Positions 1 through 7,440 of a stretch of 64,000 nt of DNA are shown here, piece after piece. A model generated the notes under the pieces. The model was given only the letters and a program-made list of their open reading frames with translations. It searched no databases and was not told where the DNA came from. The position numbers and the translations under genes are program-made. This DNA comes from Nocardia sp. BMG51109. Its GTDB lineage: Bacteria > Actinomycetota > Actinomycetes > Mycobacteriales > Mycobacteriaceae. How positions within the stretch are numbered: the first letter of the stretch is position 1; each line of letters opens with the position of its first letter. The DNA is taken from the NCBI RefSeq assembly GCF_000526215.1, contig NZ_JAFQ01000004.1:620001-684000 (forward strand), in the 5' to 3' direction.

Positions 1-1
1 C

Positions 2-784
2 ATGTCGGCACCGACCACTCTCGACTTGCTGTGGGGCACCCCGCAGCGGCCCAGGCGCGGCCCCAAGCCCTCCCTCTCGGTGGAGCGGATCGTCACCGAA
101 GCGATCGCGCTCGCGGATGCCGAGGGCCTGGCGAACCTGTCCATGCAGCGCCTCGCCGAGCGGCTGGGCTGCGCGAAGATGGCGCTGTACCGCTACGTGC
201 CGGGCAAGACGGAACTCATGGCATTGATGCTGGACGCGGCGATGGGCACACCGCCGGGCGCCACGGCACCGGAAACGGGCGAGACCCCCTCGCGGCGGCC
301 CGCATCACCCGAATCCCCTCCCGCACCACGTGATCCGGCGATCCGGCGCGATCAGCTGCGCCTGTGGTCCGAGACCATCTTCGACCGCCTGCGCGCCCAC
401 CCGTGGACCCTGGAGGTGGCCACCGGCGTCCGGCCGATGGGCCCGAACGAGATGGCCTGGCTGGAGAGCGCGCTCTCGGCGCTGTCGGGATCGGGCCTGA
501 CCGGACCCGAGCGGCTCGATACGGTCGTGCTCCTGCTGGGCCACGTGCGGAGCCTGGTCCAGCAGGTCGGGCCGGCCGGCGCCGACGAGGACCTGGAGTC
601 CCGCCTCGCCGAGCAGATCGGCCGGGTCGTGGCCACCCGCGCGGACGACTATCCGGAGGTGGTCGCGGCCTTCGCCGAACAGACCGCCGCCTCCGCCGAT
701 CCGGCCACCGCCCGCAACAACGCCCTGCACTTCGGCATCGATCGCATCCTGGACGGCGTCGCCGCGCTGATGTCCGCCCGCTGA
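2..784 (+). CDS. TetR/AcrR-family transcriptional regulator
   Basis: Predicted 260-residue one-component repressor. The N-terminal helix-turn-helix spans about residues 27-75; the recognition part reads LAERLGCAKMALYRYVPGKT, with the Y-x-Y-x-x-x-K ending usual in TetR proteins. The C-terminal ligand half resembles the TetR_C_1 group seen in drug and lipid regulators. The ATG sits at base 2 of the window, so any upstream start, promoter or divergent partner cannot be seen. The gene downstream on the same strand encodes an epoxide-hydrolase-like protein with its own leaderless promoter, so the two need not be co-regulated. The ligand is unknown. Confidence 0.9.
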   Translation: MSAPTTLDLLWGTPQRPRRGPKPSLSVERIVTEAIALADAEGLANLSMQRLAERLGCAKMALYRYVPGKTELMALMLDAAMGTPPGATAPETGETPSRRPASPESPPAPRDPAIRRDQLRLWSETIFDRLRAHPWTLEVATGVRPMGPNEMAWLESALSALSGSGLTGPERLDTVVLLLGHVRSLVQQVGPAGADEDLESRLAEQIGRVVATRADDYPEVVAAFAEQTAASADPATARNNALHFGIDRILDGVAALMSAR

Positions 785-869
785 TCCGGCAACCGGCTCG
801 GTGCGGCGGAAGCGAAATATCGGTAGGTGAAACCGGGCCGAGAATCGACCACGCGGACGCCGCTGCGCA

Positions 870-875
870 TACAGT
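870..875 (+). promoter_or_regulatory. -10 box TACAGT, leaderless
   Basis: TACAGT lies 6 nt before the ATG at 882. No Shine-Dalgarno sequence is visible, so the transcript probably starts at or beside the start codon. Confidence 0.45.
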
Positions 876-881
876 CGGATT

Positions 882-1322
882 ATGTCCGAGCTACCCGAGT
901 TACAGCAGAGTGCGATCACCACGGTGCGCGAATTCTTCGCGGCACTGGAGGTGGGTGCGGTGGACGAGGCGCTGGACCTCGTCGATCCCGACATCGTCTG
1001 GAAGAACACCTCGCTGCCCGACGTCCGCGGCGCCGGCCGAGTCGGCGGGCTGCTGCGCGGGCTGAACCGGCCGGCGTTCGGCTTCCGCGCCGATATGAAC
1101 CACATCGCCGCGGAATCCAACGGATCCCCCGTCGCGGAGGGCAGCACCGTGCTCACCGAGCGCGTCGACTACCTGCGCGCCGGCCCCGTAGAGATCGAGT
1201 TCTGGGTGTGCGGCACCTTCGAGATCGTCGACGGCCGCATCACCCTGTGGCACGACCACTTCTCGTGGGAGAACGTCCTGCGCGGGACCGCCGTCGGCCT
1301 CTGGCGTGCCGTCCGCCGCTGA
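882..1322 (+). CDS. limonene-1,2-epoxide hydrolase / SnoaL-like protein
   Basis: Predicted 146-residue cone-shaped alpha+beta barrel protein. The limonene-epoxide-hydrolase family uses an Asp-Arg-Asp triad. Here VLTERVDYL supplies the Arg and first Asp, and the segment ending ITLWHDHFSW supplies the second Asp, in the family's order and spacing. Mycobacterial EphG is a related protein known from the literature. The likely reaction is hydration of a hydrophobic epoxide, but a non-catalytic SnoaL-like role cannot be excluded. Its nearest neighbour on the right is convergent. Confidence 0.7.
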   Translation: MSELPELQQSAITTVREFFAALEVGAVDEALDLVDPDIVWKNTSLPDVRGAGRVGGLLRGLNRPAFGFRADMNHIAAESNGSPVAEGSTVLTERVDYLRAGPVEIEFWVCGTFEIVDGRITLWHDHFSWENVLRGTAVGLWRAVRR

Positions 1323-1346
1323 GCGCCGGCCCCGCGCCGGTGGCGC

Positions 1347-2204
1347 TCAGGACCGCAGGTGCGCCAGCTCCGCCCGCGCCTGTTCACCGGCATCACCGAA
1401 GTCGGTGCGGGAGAAGAAGTTCCAGCGCTGCAACAGCGGCGTGAAGACCAGCTCCCCGGTGCGCGCCGGATCGTAGATACCCGCCTCGGCCAGCACCTCG
1501 GTGCTGTTGCGGCCGTCCGGCAGCGGAACCTCGGGAACGCGGAAGGCGGCGACCTGGTCGGCGATGGCCCGCGCGGTCTGGTCGGGCGCCAGGTCCAGCG
1601 CGGCGGCGATCAGATTGCCGAAGAACACCGTCTGCAACTCGTCGTCGGCGGCGAGCCGCTCGGCGATCGCGGTCACCATCGGGTTCTCCTGCAGCGCGGC
1701 CGTATTGCGGTGCCGCACCGCGGCCGACGCCTCCTCGAACGCGCCGGCGGCCAGGATGTCCAGCAGGTGTAGCGCGGGCCGGCGGAATCCGGTGGTCATA
1801 TGTTCCATCCGGTGCCGCTCCAGCTGCACGGGATCCACCGAACGCGTCACCATCAGGTAGTTGCGGATCAGGATCTCGTGCCGGTTCTCCTCGGCGGTCC
1901 ACCGGCCGACCCACCGCCACCACGGACCGGTGCGCAGGTACTTGCCGAGTTCCCGGTGATAGGAGGGCAGGTTGTCGGCGATCAGCACGCTGACGGTCAG
2001 CGCCAGCTTCGCCACCTCACCGAGCTCGGATTGTCCCGGCTCCCAATCGATTCCGCCGAGAAATTCGAAATTGCGTCCGTCGTCCCAGGGCACGTGGTCG
2101 TGCGGCTGCCAGCCGTCGGCCTCGGCCATATGCCGCCGTAGGTTCTCTTCCACCTCGAACGCGAGCGATTCCAACAGCTCGCGGTCGGTCATCAGAGTCT
2201 GCAC
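1347..2204 (-). CDS. desA2: acyl-ACP desaturase family protein (DesA2-like)
   Basis: Predicted 285-residue type-2 (soluble diiron) acyl-ACP desaturase relative. The order desA2-phoH2-glyA matches the mycobacterial locus. The helix pair with EENRH and the FEEAS helix are present. The expected last ligand motif DE-x-x-H instead reads DDELQ, and the first helix has D where plant enzymes have E, so the diiron site looks altered. The GTG start at 2204 lies 6 nt after a TAAGTT box, suggesting a leaderless message. Mycobacterial DesA2 is also an atypical member, so the catalytic activity should not be assumed. Confidence 0.82.
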   Translation of the reverse strand: MQTLMTDRELLESLAFEVEENLRRHMAEADGWQPHDHVPWDDGRNFEFLGGIDWEPGQSELGEVAKLALTVSVLIADNLPSYHRELGKYLRTGPWWRWVGRWTAEENRHEILIRNYLMVTRSVDPVQLERHRMEHMTTGFRRPALHLLDILAAGAFEEASAAVRHRNTAALQENPMVTAIAERLAADDELQTVFFGNLIAAALDLAPDQTARAIADQVAAFRVPEVPLPDGRNSTEVLAEAGIYDPARTGELVFTPLLQRWNFFSRTDFGDAGEQARAELAHLRS

Positions 2205-2210
2205 GCCGAC

Positions 2211-2216
2211 AACTTA
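2211..2216 (-). promoter_or_regulatory. -10 box TAAGTT, leaderless (desA2-like gene)
   Basis: Read on the minus strand, TAAGTT is followed by 6 nt and then the GTG start at 2204. No ribosome binding site is visible. Confidence 0.4.
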
Positions 2217-2274
2217 CCCATTCCGCGGCGAGAATGGGGAACCCGAGGCAGATCACGCAGACAATCCACAGCAA

Positions 2275-2308
2275 CGACCCCGGAGACATTGGGATGTCTC
2301 CGGGGTCG
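2275..2308 (-). terminator. intrinsic-type hairpin
   Basis: A perfect 15-bp stem (CGACCCCGGAGACAT and its complement) with a 4-nt loop lies 14 nt past the stop of the leftward LGFP gene. There is no U-tract, as is common in actinobacteria. Confidence 0.75.
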
Positions 2309-2321
2309 CGGCCCGGCGGAT

Positions 2322-2879
2322 CTACTTCGGCGTCACCGTGGTCTGGCGATCGGTGGAGTTCCAGCTGATGGAGCCGCCGGTGAAATCGCTCTTCTTACCG
2401 GCGTCGGCGTCCTCCTCGTCGGTGGTCGGATAGCCGAGCGAGCCGTTGACGCCGCCGTTGGACTCCCATTCCGTGCGGATGTCGCCCCAGACGATATGCG
2501 CCCCGGTCTTCTCGCTCGCGCAGATCGCGCCGCCGGTGAACTCCTGGCACGAGCCGCCCTCCGGGCCGCCGACCGCGGCCGCCGTCGGCTCGCCCAGCGG
2601 GCTGGTGGCCCCGCCCGCCTCGTTGTACTTCTGGAGAATGTTGCCGGACACGGCGATCTCGCCGTTCTGGGTCGCGATCTTGGTCTCGGTGGCGGCACCG
2701 CTCTCGCCGCCCATCGCGTGCTCCGAGGTGGTGGCGGCCTCCGAGGTGGTGGCCGAACCGGAACTCCCGGAATCATTGCCGTTGTCGTCGTCGTTGCTGC
2801 AGCCGGCGAACAGCAGGGTCGCCGCGGCGAGCGTCATCGTGCAGGCAGCCGTGCGTCGAGCGAAGTGGTGCATGTCCAT
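2322..2879 (-). CDS. LGFP-repeat lipoprotein
   Basis: Predicted 185-residue exported lipoprotein. A signal peptide of about 26 residues ends in the lipobox LFAGC. It is followed by a Gly/Ser/Asp-rich linker and then LGFP-type repeats (SPLGEPT, GSLGYPT, with GxIxWxS strands). In corynebacteria and relatives, LGFP modules are thought to anchor proteins to the mycolyl-arabinogalactan wall. It is a shorter relative of the LGFP protein at 15035-15631. A 13-bp hairpin stands directly upstream, and a strong terminator follows. No catalytic domain is present. Confidence 0.85.
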   Translation of the reverse strand: MDMHHFARRTAACTMTLAAATLLFAGCSNDDDNGNDSGSSGSATTSEAATTSEHAMGGESGAATETKIATQNGEIAVSGNILQKYNEAGGATSPLGEPTAAAVGGPEGGSCQEFTGGAICASEKTGAHIVWGDIRTEWESNGGVNGSLGYPTTDEEDADAGKKSDFTGGSISWNSTDRQTTVTPK

Positions 2880-2892
2880 CCTCTCGAAAATG

Positions 2893-2927
2893 GTTGCCGG
2901 TGGCGCCGTTACGACGCCACCGGCAAC
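2893..2927 (-). terminator. hairpin between phoH2 and the LGFP gene
   Basis: A perfect 13-bp stem (GTTGCCGGTGGCG with its complement) and a 9-nt loop lie 128 nt past the phoH2 stop and 14 nt before the LGFP start. It either ends phoH2 transcripts or folds in the LGFP 5' untranslated region. Confidence 0.55.
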
Positions 2928-3054
2928 TCAGGCCGATGATCGGCAATGGTTTGGCGAACTCACAGTCTGCCATCTACAACCATGCCGAACAGGTATCCCA
3001 GGGAAATATACCCGGAAACCTGTGAGATGAACCACATACCAAACGTTTGCCACG

Positions 3055-4455
3055 TCAGGAGTTCGGGCCGTACTCCTCCAGCATCTCGGTCACCAGCGCC
3101 GCGATCGGCGAACGCTCGCTGCGCGACAGCGTGACGTGCGCGAAAAGCGGGTGCCCCTTGAGCTTTTCGATCACGGCGGCCACGCCGTCGTGCCGGCCGA
3201 CGCGTAGGTTGTCGCGCTGTGCGATGTCGTGGGTCAGCACCACCCGCGAGCCGCTGCCCAACCGGCTCAGCACCGTCAGCAGCACGTTGCGCTCCAGCGA
3301 CTGGGCCTCGTCGACGATCACGAACGAGTCGTGCAGCGAGCGGCCCCGAATGTGGGTGAGCGGCAACACCTCGAGCATGCCGCGCGAGAGCACCTCCTCC
3401 ATGACCTCCTGGCTGGCCAGGCCGTCCAGGGTGTCGAAGACCGCCTGCGCCCAGGGCCCCATCTTCTCGCTCTCGGAACCCGGCAGATAACCCAGCTCCT
3501 GGCCGCCGACGGCGTACAGCGGGCGGAAGACCACCACCTTGCGCTGGGATCGCCGCTCCAGCACCGCCTCCAGGCCCGCGGTCAGCGCCAGCGCCGATTT
3601 GCCGGTGCCCGCCTTGCCGCCCAGCGACACTATGCCGATGCTCTCGTCCAGCAGCAGATCCAGGGCGATGCGCTGCTCGGCGGAGCGGCCGTGCAGTCCG
3701 AACGCCTCCCGGTCGCCGCGCACCAGCTGCAACCGCTTGTCGGGGGTCACCCGCGCCAGCGCACCGCCGCTGGCGCCGACCAGCCGGATCCCGGTGTGGC
3801 AGGGCAGCTCCCGGGCCTCGTCGACATCCACGACGCTCTCGGCGTAGAGCCGGTCGACGACCTCGGGGGCCACCTCCAGTTCGGCCATGCCCGTCCAGCC
3901 CGAGGTGATCACGTCCTGCGCGTGATACTCGTCGGCGTGCAGGCCCACCGAACTCGCCTTCACCCGCATCGGAATGTCCTTGGACACCAAGGTGACCGAA
4001 CGGCCCTCGGCCGCGAGGTTGAGCGCACAGGCGAGGATGCGGGAGTCGTTGGACTCGGTGCGGAACCCGACCGGGAGCACCTCCGGATCGGTGTGGTTGA
4101 GCTCCACCTGGAGCGTGCCGCCCTCGGTGCCGATCGGCACCTGCTCGTCCAGCCGGCCGTGCAGCACCCGCAGGTCGTCGAGCATGCGCAGGGCCTCCCG
4201 CGCGAACCAGCCGAGTTCGTGATGGTGTCGTTTACTTTCCAGTTCGCTGATCACGACCAGCGGTAACACCACGTGATGCTCGCCGAAACGCGTGACGGCC
4301 CAGGGGTCCGACAGCAGCACGGAGGTGTCGACGACGAAGGTTTTCTGCCCGGATTTCTGGGCGGATTGCGCGGCGGGAGCTCCCTTTCCGGAGCGTGCGC
4401 TCTGCGTGGAGCGGGCTTTCGCCGAGGGAGCGATGACGGAGCGTGCATCAGTCAC
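3055..4455 (-). CDS. phoH2: PhoH2: PIN ribonuclease-PhoH ATPase fusion
   Basis: Predicted 466 residues. After a basic, low-complexity N-terminus comes a PIN domain ([11 protein letters not shown] near residue 42, with further acidic residues), then a PhoH RecA-like ATPase with Walker [11 protein letters not shown] near residue 280 and Walker [10 protein letters not shown] near residue 380. Mycobacterial PhoH2 is an RNA helicase/RNase, known from the literature. I start at the GTG at 4455 because AAAGGAG sits 7 nt upstream; the in-frame GTG at 4477-4479 lies before that ribosome binding site. A 590-bp stretch without a gene lies upstream. Confidence 0.92.
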   Translation of the reverse strand: MTDARSVIAPSAKARSTQSARSGKGAPAAQSAQKSGQKTFVVDTSVLLSDPWAVTRFGEHHVVLPLVVISELESKRHHHELGWFAREALRMLDDLRVLHGRLDEQVPIGTEGGTLQVELNHTDPEVLPVGFRTESNDSRILACALNLAAEGRSVTLVSKDIPMRVKASSVGLHADEYHAQDVITSGWTGMAELEVAPEVVDRLYAESVVDVDEARELPCHTGIRLVGASGGALARVTPDKRLQLVRGDREAFGLHGRSAEQRIALDLLLDESIGIVSLGGKAGTGKSALALTAGLEAVLERRSQRKVVVFRPLYAVGGQELGYLPGSESEKMGPWAQAVFDTLDGLASQEVMEEVLSRGMLEVLPLTHIRGRSLHDSFVIVDEAQSLERNVLLTVLSRLGSGSRVVLTHDIAQRDNLRVGRHDGVAAVIEKLKGHPLFAHVTLSRSERSPIAALVTEMLEEYGPNS

Positions 4456-5069
4456 GGTGGGCTCCTTTGTTGTTCGCACGGCACCCGCACGAACGGTTCT
4501 CGCTGGGCCGGTCCGCCCCGGGGTCAGTGGACCCGAGGGCCGGGTGCCGGCCCCCTCGTACTGAGTTGCTCAGCCACGATCAGGACCTCCCGCACGAGCC
4601 ACACCGCCGCGGCCCGCACCAACGACGTTACTGCCGATCCGCGATTCCGGCTCCCGGGATCTCAGGCGTGTCGGTGAATATGTCGTTAACGCCGCGGCCG
4701 CCCGGGCGTGTCCGCGTGACCTGGCCCGAACCCGAATACGCAGGCAGCCGAAGCGGACCCGGTCCGCGCAGGTCTCCGCCGACCCGCGCCGAATCCGGTG
4801 CCGACTCGCCCGAAAATTCATGTCGGCGGCGGAGGCCACCGGCCGCTTCGGACACCGATTCGGGGGTACCCGCCGCGCGGCCGAGATTGTGAAACGCCTT
4901 TGCGCCGAACCGAGCAACAGTGCGGCCACCCCCTTCCACCCCGGGGCCGATCGGAGTAGGCGAGCCAGTCGGCTCGGGCCGCCCGATACACCGGATGCGT
5001 CCGGTCCTCCGGTGCGTCCGACGGCCGCCGGACCCAGCCGTGAAAGGGCTTACGGCCGTATCGAACTCG
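4456..5069. other. intergenic stretch without a recognisable gene
   Basis: About 610 bp between phoH2 and the leftward DUF488 gene. The open frames here have poor composition (Arg/Pro/Gly runs) and no ribosome binding site. It must hold the phoH2 promoter and the end of the DUF488 transcript. A GC-rich imperfect hairpin occurs around 4985-5035. Confidence 0.5.
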
Positions 5070-5441
5070 CTAGCTGTTCAATAGCTCCAACAGAACCGAG
5101 ACGTGGCTGTGCTGCGGGTCCCGGACCGCGGTGACGAGCGTGACGGCCTCGCGCCCGGCCAGTTCGCGGAGGTCGGCGAGTCCCCGCTGTGGCGATTCGG
5201 CCGAGAGTTCGTCGAGGTACTTGCGCCGGAACTCCGCCTGCCGGTGCTGCGGGTCGGCGTGGAACCAGCGGCGCAGCTCGTTCGACGGCGTCACGTCCCT
5301 GATCCACTCGTCAATGTGTGCCTGCTGTTTGCTGATGCCGCGCGGCCACAGCCGGTCGACGAGCACCCGCGTGCCGTCGGAATCCTCGGGCTCCTCGTAG
5401 ACGCGCTTCACCCGGAACCCGGACCGCCGTTGCCGCGTCAT
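5070..5441 (-). CDS. DUF488 family protein
   Basis: Predicted 123-residue protein with the DUF488 hallmarks: KRVYEEPEDSDGTRVLVDRLWPRG near the N-terminus (read in part), WIRDVTPSNELRRWF, and a C-terminal VTLVTAVRDPQHSH segment. The family is common and biochemically uncharacterised. The reading frame stays open far upstream, but the ATG at 5441 opens a typical family N-terminus and the upstream part is unlike any protein. It is divergent from the small gene at 5511. Confidence 0.8.
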   Translation of the reverse strand: MTRQRRSGFRVKRVYEEPEDSDGTRVLVDRLWPRGISKQQAHIDEWIRDVTPSNELRRWFHADPQHRQAEFRRKYLDELSAESPQRGLADLRELAGREAVTLVTAVRDPQHSHVSVLLELLNS

Positions 5442-5498
5442 GGCTCCATCGCAGCACAATCGCCGGCCGAGGCACCAGCTCCGGGCCGTGGCAGCAGA

Positions 5499-5504
5499 TA
5501 GAGT
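5499..5504 (+). promoter_or_regulatory. -10 box TAGAGT, leaderless
   Basis: TAGAGT is followed by 6 nt and the ATG at 5511, with no ribosome binding site. Confidence 0.4.
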
Positions 5505-5510
5505 CGAAGC

Positions 5511-5783
5511 ATGGCCGATGGTGAGCAGTGGGAGCAGTTGTCGTCGAAGGAACTGCACGACCGCGCCGTGCAGCGCGCCGTCCGGCACGGCGACATCCGG
5601 TTCCTGTGGCGGCTGCTCGAGCAGATCCCAGCCGCCGCGGCCGCCGCAGGCGATATCGGCGAGAGCGAGGCCGACATCAAGTACGTACTGCCGATGCTCG
5701 ACGACTACGTGCACTCCGGCGAGGGCCGGATCGCCGAGGTGCTGCGGCCGATGTACATCGAATATCTCGCCGAGCACGACTAG
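5511..5783 (+). CDS. small acidic protein of unknown function
   Basis: Predicted 90 residues, largely helical and acidic, starting MADGEQWEQLSSKELHDRAV and ending EYLAEHD. It has a central Ala run (IPAAAAAAGDIGE) and no membrane segment or catalytic motif that I recognise. Third-position GC bias is strong, so it is probably real. It is divergent from DUF488 and ends 91 bp before the first leader ORF of the F420 oxidoreductase, so co-transcription into that leader is possible. Confidence 0.65.
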   Translation: MADGEQWEQLSSKELHDRAVQRAVRHGDIRFLWRLLEQIPAAAAAAGDIGESEADIKYVLPMLDDYVHSGEGRIAEVLRPMYIEYLAEHD

Positions 5784-5861
5784 CCTGCCGCGCTCTTATA
5801 CCCGCGGATCGCGGGGCCTACAAGGGCTGATCGTTCCCTGTCTCGCCACCCGGCCGGGCCG

Positions 5862-5867
5862 TAGCGT
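5862..5867 (+). promoter_or_regulatory. -10 box TAGCGT for the leader-peptide chain
   Basis: TAGCGT is followed by 7 nt and the ATG at 5875. This spacing would make the first leader peptide leaderless. No clear -35 box is seen. Confidence 0.4.
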
Positions 5868-5874
5868 CTCGAGT

Positions 5875-5928
5875 ATGAGGATTCCCCCAGAGCCCGGACT
5901 TCACAGCGGAGAAGTCGCCGGCGCATGA
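5875..5928 (+). CDS. leader mini-ORF 1 (17 aa)
   Basis: A 17-codon ORF, MRIPPEPG...GEVAGA. Its TGA (5926-5928) overlaps the ATG of the next mini-ORF at 5925 as ATGA. Its second half (PGLHSGEVAGA) is a diverged version of the tail of the three repeated peptides, so it looks like the ancestral leader. It is probably translated from a leaderless start. Confidence 0.45.
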   Translation: MRIPPEPGLHSGEVAGA

Positions 5929-5990
5929 GCATTCGTCTCGGTCATCGAACAGGGCCCGAACTTCACAGCCGGAAGGTTGCCAACGCATGA
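5925..5990 (+). CDS. leader mini-ORF 2 (21 aa, repeat copy 1)
   Basis: A 21-codon ORF starting MSIRLGHR and ending SRKVANA. The first six residues match the start of the downstream oxidoreductase. Its TGA overlaps the next ATG at 5987 as ATGA, and GGAAGG precedes that ATG by 10 nt. A leader peptide coupled to translation is inferred. Confidence 0.45.
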   Translation: MSIRLGHRTGPELHSRKVANA

Positions 5991-6052
5991 GCATTCGTCT
6001 CGGTCATCGAGCAGGGCCCGAACTTCACAGCCGGAAGGTTGCCAACGCATGA
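5987..6052 (+). CDS. leader mini-ORF 3 (21 aa, repeat copy 2)
   Basis: The same 21-codon peptide as copy 1 with Thr9 replaced by Ala. Its stop overlaps the ATG at 6049 as ATGA. It shares the internal GGAAGG ribosome binding site of the repeat. Confidence 0.45.
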   Translation: MSIRLGHRAGPELHSRKVANA

Positions 6053-6114
6053 GTATTCGTCTCGGTCATCGAGCAGGGCCCGAACTTCACAGCCGGAAGG
6101 TTGCCAGCGCATGA
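6049..6114 (+). CDS. leader mini-ORF 4 (21 aa, repeat copy 3)
   Basis: The third copy, ending SRKVASA. Its TGA (6112-6114) overlaps the ATG of the oxidoreductase gene at 6111, completing the chain. A longer frame opening at 6039 reads through this copy into the oxidoreductase but lacks a ribosome binding site at its start. Confidence 0.45.
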   Translation: MSIRLGHRAGPELHSRKVASA

Positions 6115-7103
6115 GTATTCGTCTCGGTTATCAGATGCCGAACTTCAGCTACGCGGACTCGACGCGCGAGCTGTTCCCCGCGGTCATCGCGCAGACCCGC
6201 GAGGCGGAGGCGGCCGGTTTCGATGCCGCGTTCGTCATGGACCACTTCTATCAGCTGCCGGGCATCGGGACGCCCGACCAGCCGATGCTGGAGGCATATA
6301 CCGCCCTCGGCGCGCTGGCCACCGCCACCGAGCGAATCCAGCTGTCCACCCTGGTCACCGGCAACACCTACCGCAATCCGCCGCTGCTGGCCAAGACCGT
6401 CACCACCCTCGACGTCGTCAGCGGCGGGCGCGCCGTGCTGGGCATCGGCGCCGGCTGGTTCGAGCTGGAACACCTCGCCTACGGCTACGAGTTCGGCACC
6501 TTCACCGACCGCTTCCAGCGGCTGGAGGAGGCGCTGCAGATCATCCAGCCGATGCTGCACGGCGAGCGCCCGAGCTTCGACGGGAAGTGGTACCACACGC
6601 GCGAGGCCATCAACGAGCCGCGCATCCGCGACGACCTGCCGATCATGCTCGGCGGCAGCGGCGAGAAGAAGACCTTCGGCCTGGCCGCCCGGTACGCCGA
6701 TCACCTGAACATCATCTGCGGCGCCTCGGAGCTGCCGCGCAAGATCGAGGCGCTGCACCGCCGCTGCGAGGAGGTCGGCCGCGACCCGAACACGCTGGAG
6801 ACCAGCTACCTGGCGCTCGTGCTCACCGACGACGACGGTAACCGGGCCCGCAAGCAGGCGGACGAGTTCCTCCAGCAGCTGGCCGCGCAGGACCCGTCCG
6901 GCCCGTCGGCAGAGCAGCTGCGCGAGATCCAGGGCGATCGCCAATTCGTCGGCACCCCGGACGAGGTCGCCGAGCAGATCCAGCGCCGCGTCCTCGACCA
7001 GGGCGTCGACGGCGTGATCGTCAACATGGTCGCCAACGGCCACGAACCCGGCGTCGTGGAACAGGTCGGCAAGGCCCTCGGCCCCCTGGTTCACAAGGGC
7101 TGA
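6111..7103 (+). CDS. LLM-class F420-dependent oxidoreductase
   Basis: Predicted 330-residue bacterial-luciferase-like TIM barrel, probably using coenzyme F420. It opens MSIRLGYQMPNFSY, typical of the actinobacterial subgroup. It has FVMDHFYQLPGIG near residue 45, the cofactor-site segment VLGIGAGWFELEHLAYGYEF near residue 110 and the late GTPDEVAEQIQ motif. The substrate is unknown. I chose the ATG at 6111 because its N-terminus matches the family and GGAAGG lies 10 nt upstream. It sits behind four ATGA-chained mini-ORFs, so its expression probably depends on translation of the leader. A glutaredoxin-like gene follows 33 bp later, probably in the same operon. Confidence 0.88.
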   Translation: MSIRLGYQMPNFSYADSTRELFPAVIAQTREAEAAGFDAAFVMDHFYQLPGIGTPDQPMLEAYTALGALATATERIQLSTLVTGNTYRNPPLLAKTVTTLDVVSGGRAVLGIGAGWFELEHLAYGYEFGTFTDRFQRLEEALQIIQPMLHGERPSFDGKWYHTREAINEPRIRDDLPIMLGGSGEKKTFGLAARYADHLNIICGASELPRKIEALHRRCEEVGRDPNTLETSYLALVLTDDDGNRARKQADEFLQQLAAQDPSGPSAEQLREIQGDRQFVGTPDEVAEQIQRRVLDQGVDGVIVNMVANGHEPGVVEQVGKALGPLVHKG

Positions 7104-7136
7104 TCCAGCCTCGTCGTCCACCGGAGAAACCCTCGT

Positions 7137-7436
7137 ATGACGATGCCCGAACTGACCGTCTACCGCCGCCGTGGCTGCCCGTACTGCTCGCGAATGCGGC
7201 GAGTGCTGAACCGGCACGGCATCGTTCACCGCGAGGTCGACATCTGGAACGATCCCCGAGCCGCCGAGTTCGTCCGGTCGGTCGCCGACGGCAACGAGAC
7301 CGTGCCGACCGTGATGCTGCGCACCGCGACCGAGCAACGGCAATGGGTGAACCCGAATCCGAAGTGGCTCATGGCCGTCGTGGCCGCCGATGCGCCGGAA
7401 CTCACCGGCGGCCCGCGCCGCCTCTGGTCGTGGTAG
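7137..7436 (+). CDS. glutaredoxin-family protein (mycoredoxin-like)
   Basis: Predicted 99-residue thioredoxin-fold protein with the dithiol motif RGCPYCSRM near residue 13, the cis-Pro segment ETVPTV and a NPNPKWL C-terminal region typical of actinobacterial mycoredoxins. These reduce mixed disulfides with mycothiol (family knowledge). It starts 33 bp after the F420 oxidoreductase and may be co-transcribed with it. It ends 4 bp before the convergent glyA stop. mca, elsewhere in this window, supports a mycothiol-based redox system. Confidence 0.85.
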   Translation: MTMPELTVYRRRGCPYCSRMRRVLNRHGIVHREVDIWNDPRAAEFVRSVADGNETVPTVMLRTATEQRQWVNPNPKWLMAVVAADAPELTGGPRRLWSW

Positions 7437-7440
7437 GCGC

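Larger units (their letters stand above)
5925..6110 (+). repeat. three 62-bp tandem direct repeats at a gene start
   Basis: Start codons recur at 5925, 5987, 6049 and 6111, exactly 62 bp apart. The copies differ at only a few bases (GAACAG/GAGCAG, AGC/AGT, CCAAC/CCAGC). Each unit contains the first codons of the oxidoreductase fused to the leader tail and a GGAAGG motif. Because 62 is not a multiple of 3, each copy shifts frame and terminates exactly on the next ATG. Confidence 0.95.

Noticed and set aside
5925..6110. CRISPR-like direct repeats
   Set aside because: The units are contiguous with no spacers and extend into a gene start; they are tandem duplications.
6087..7343. Long minus-strand frame (about 418 codons) opposite the F420 oxidoreductase
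   Set aside because: Antisense shadow of a clearly conserved gene; composition is the usual mirror of high-GC codon bias.
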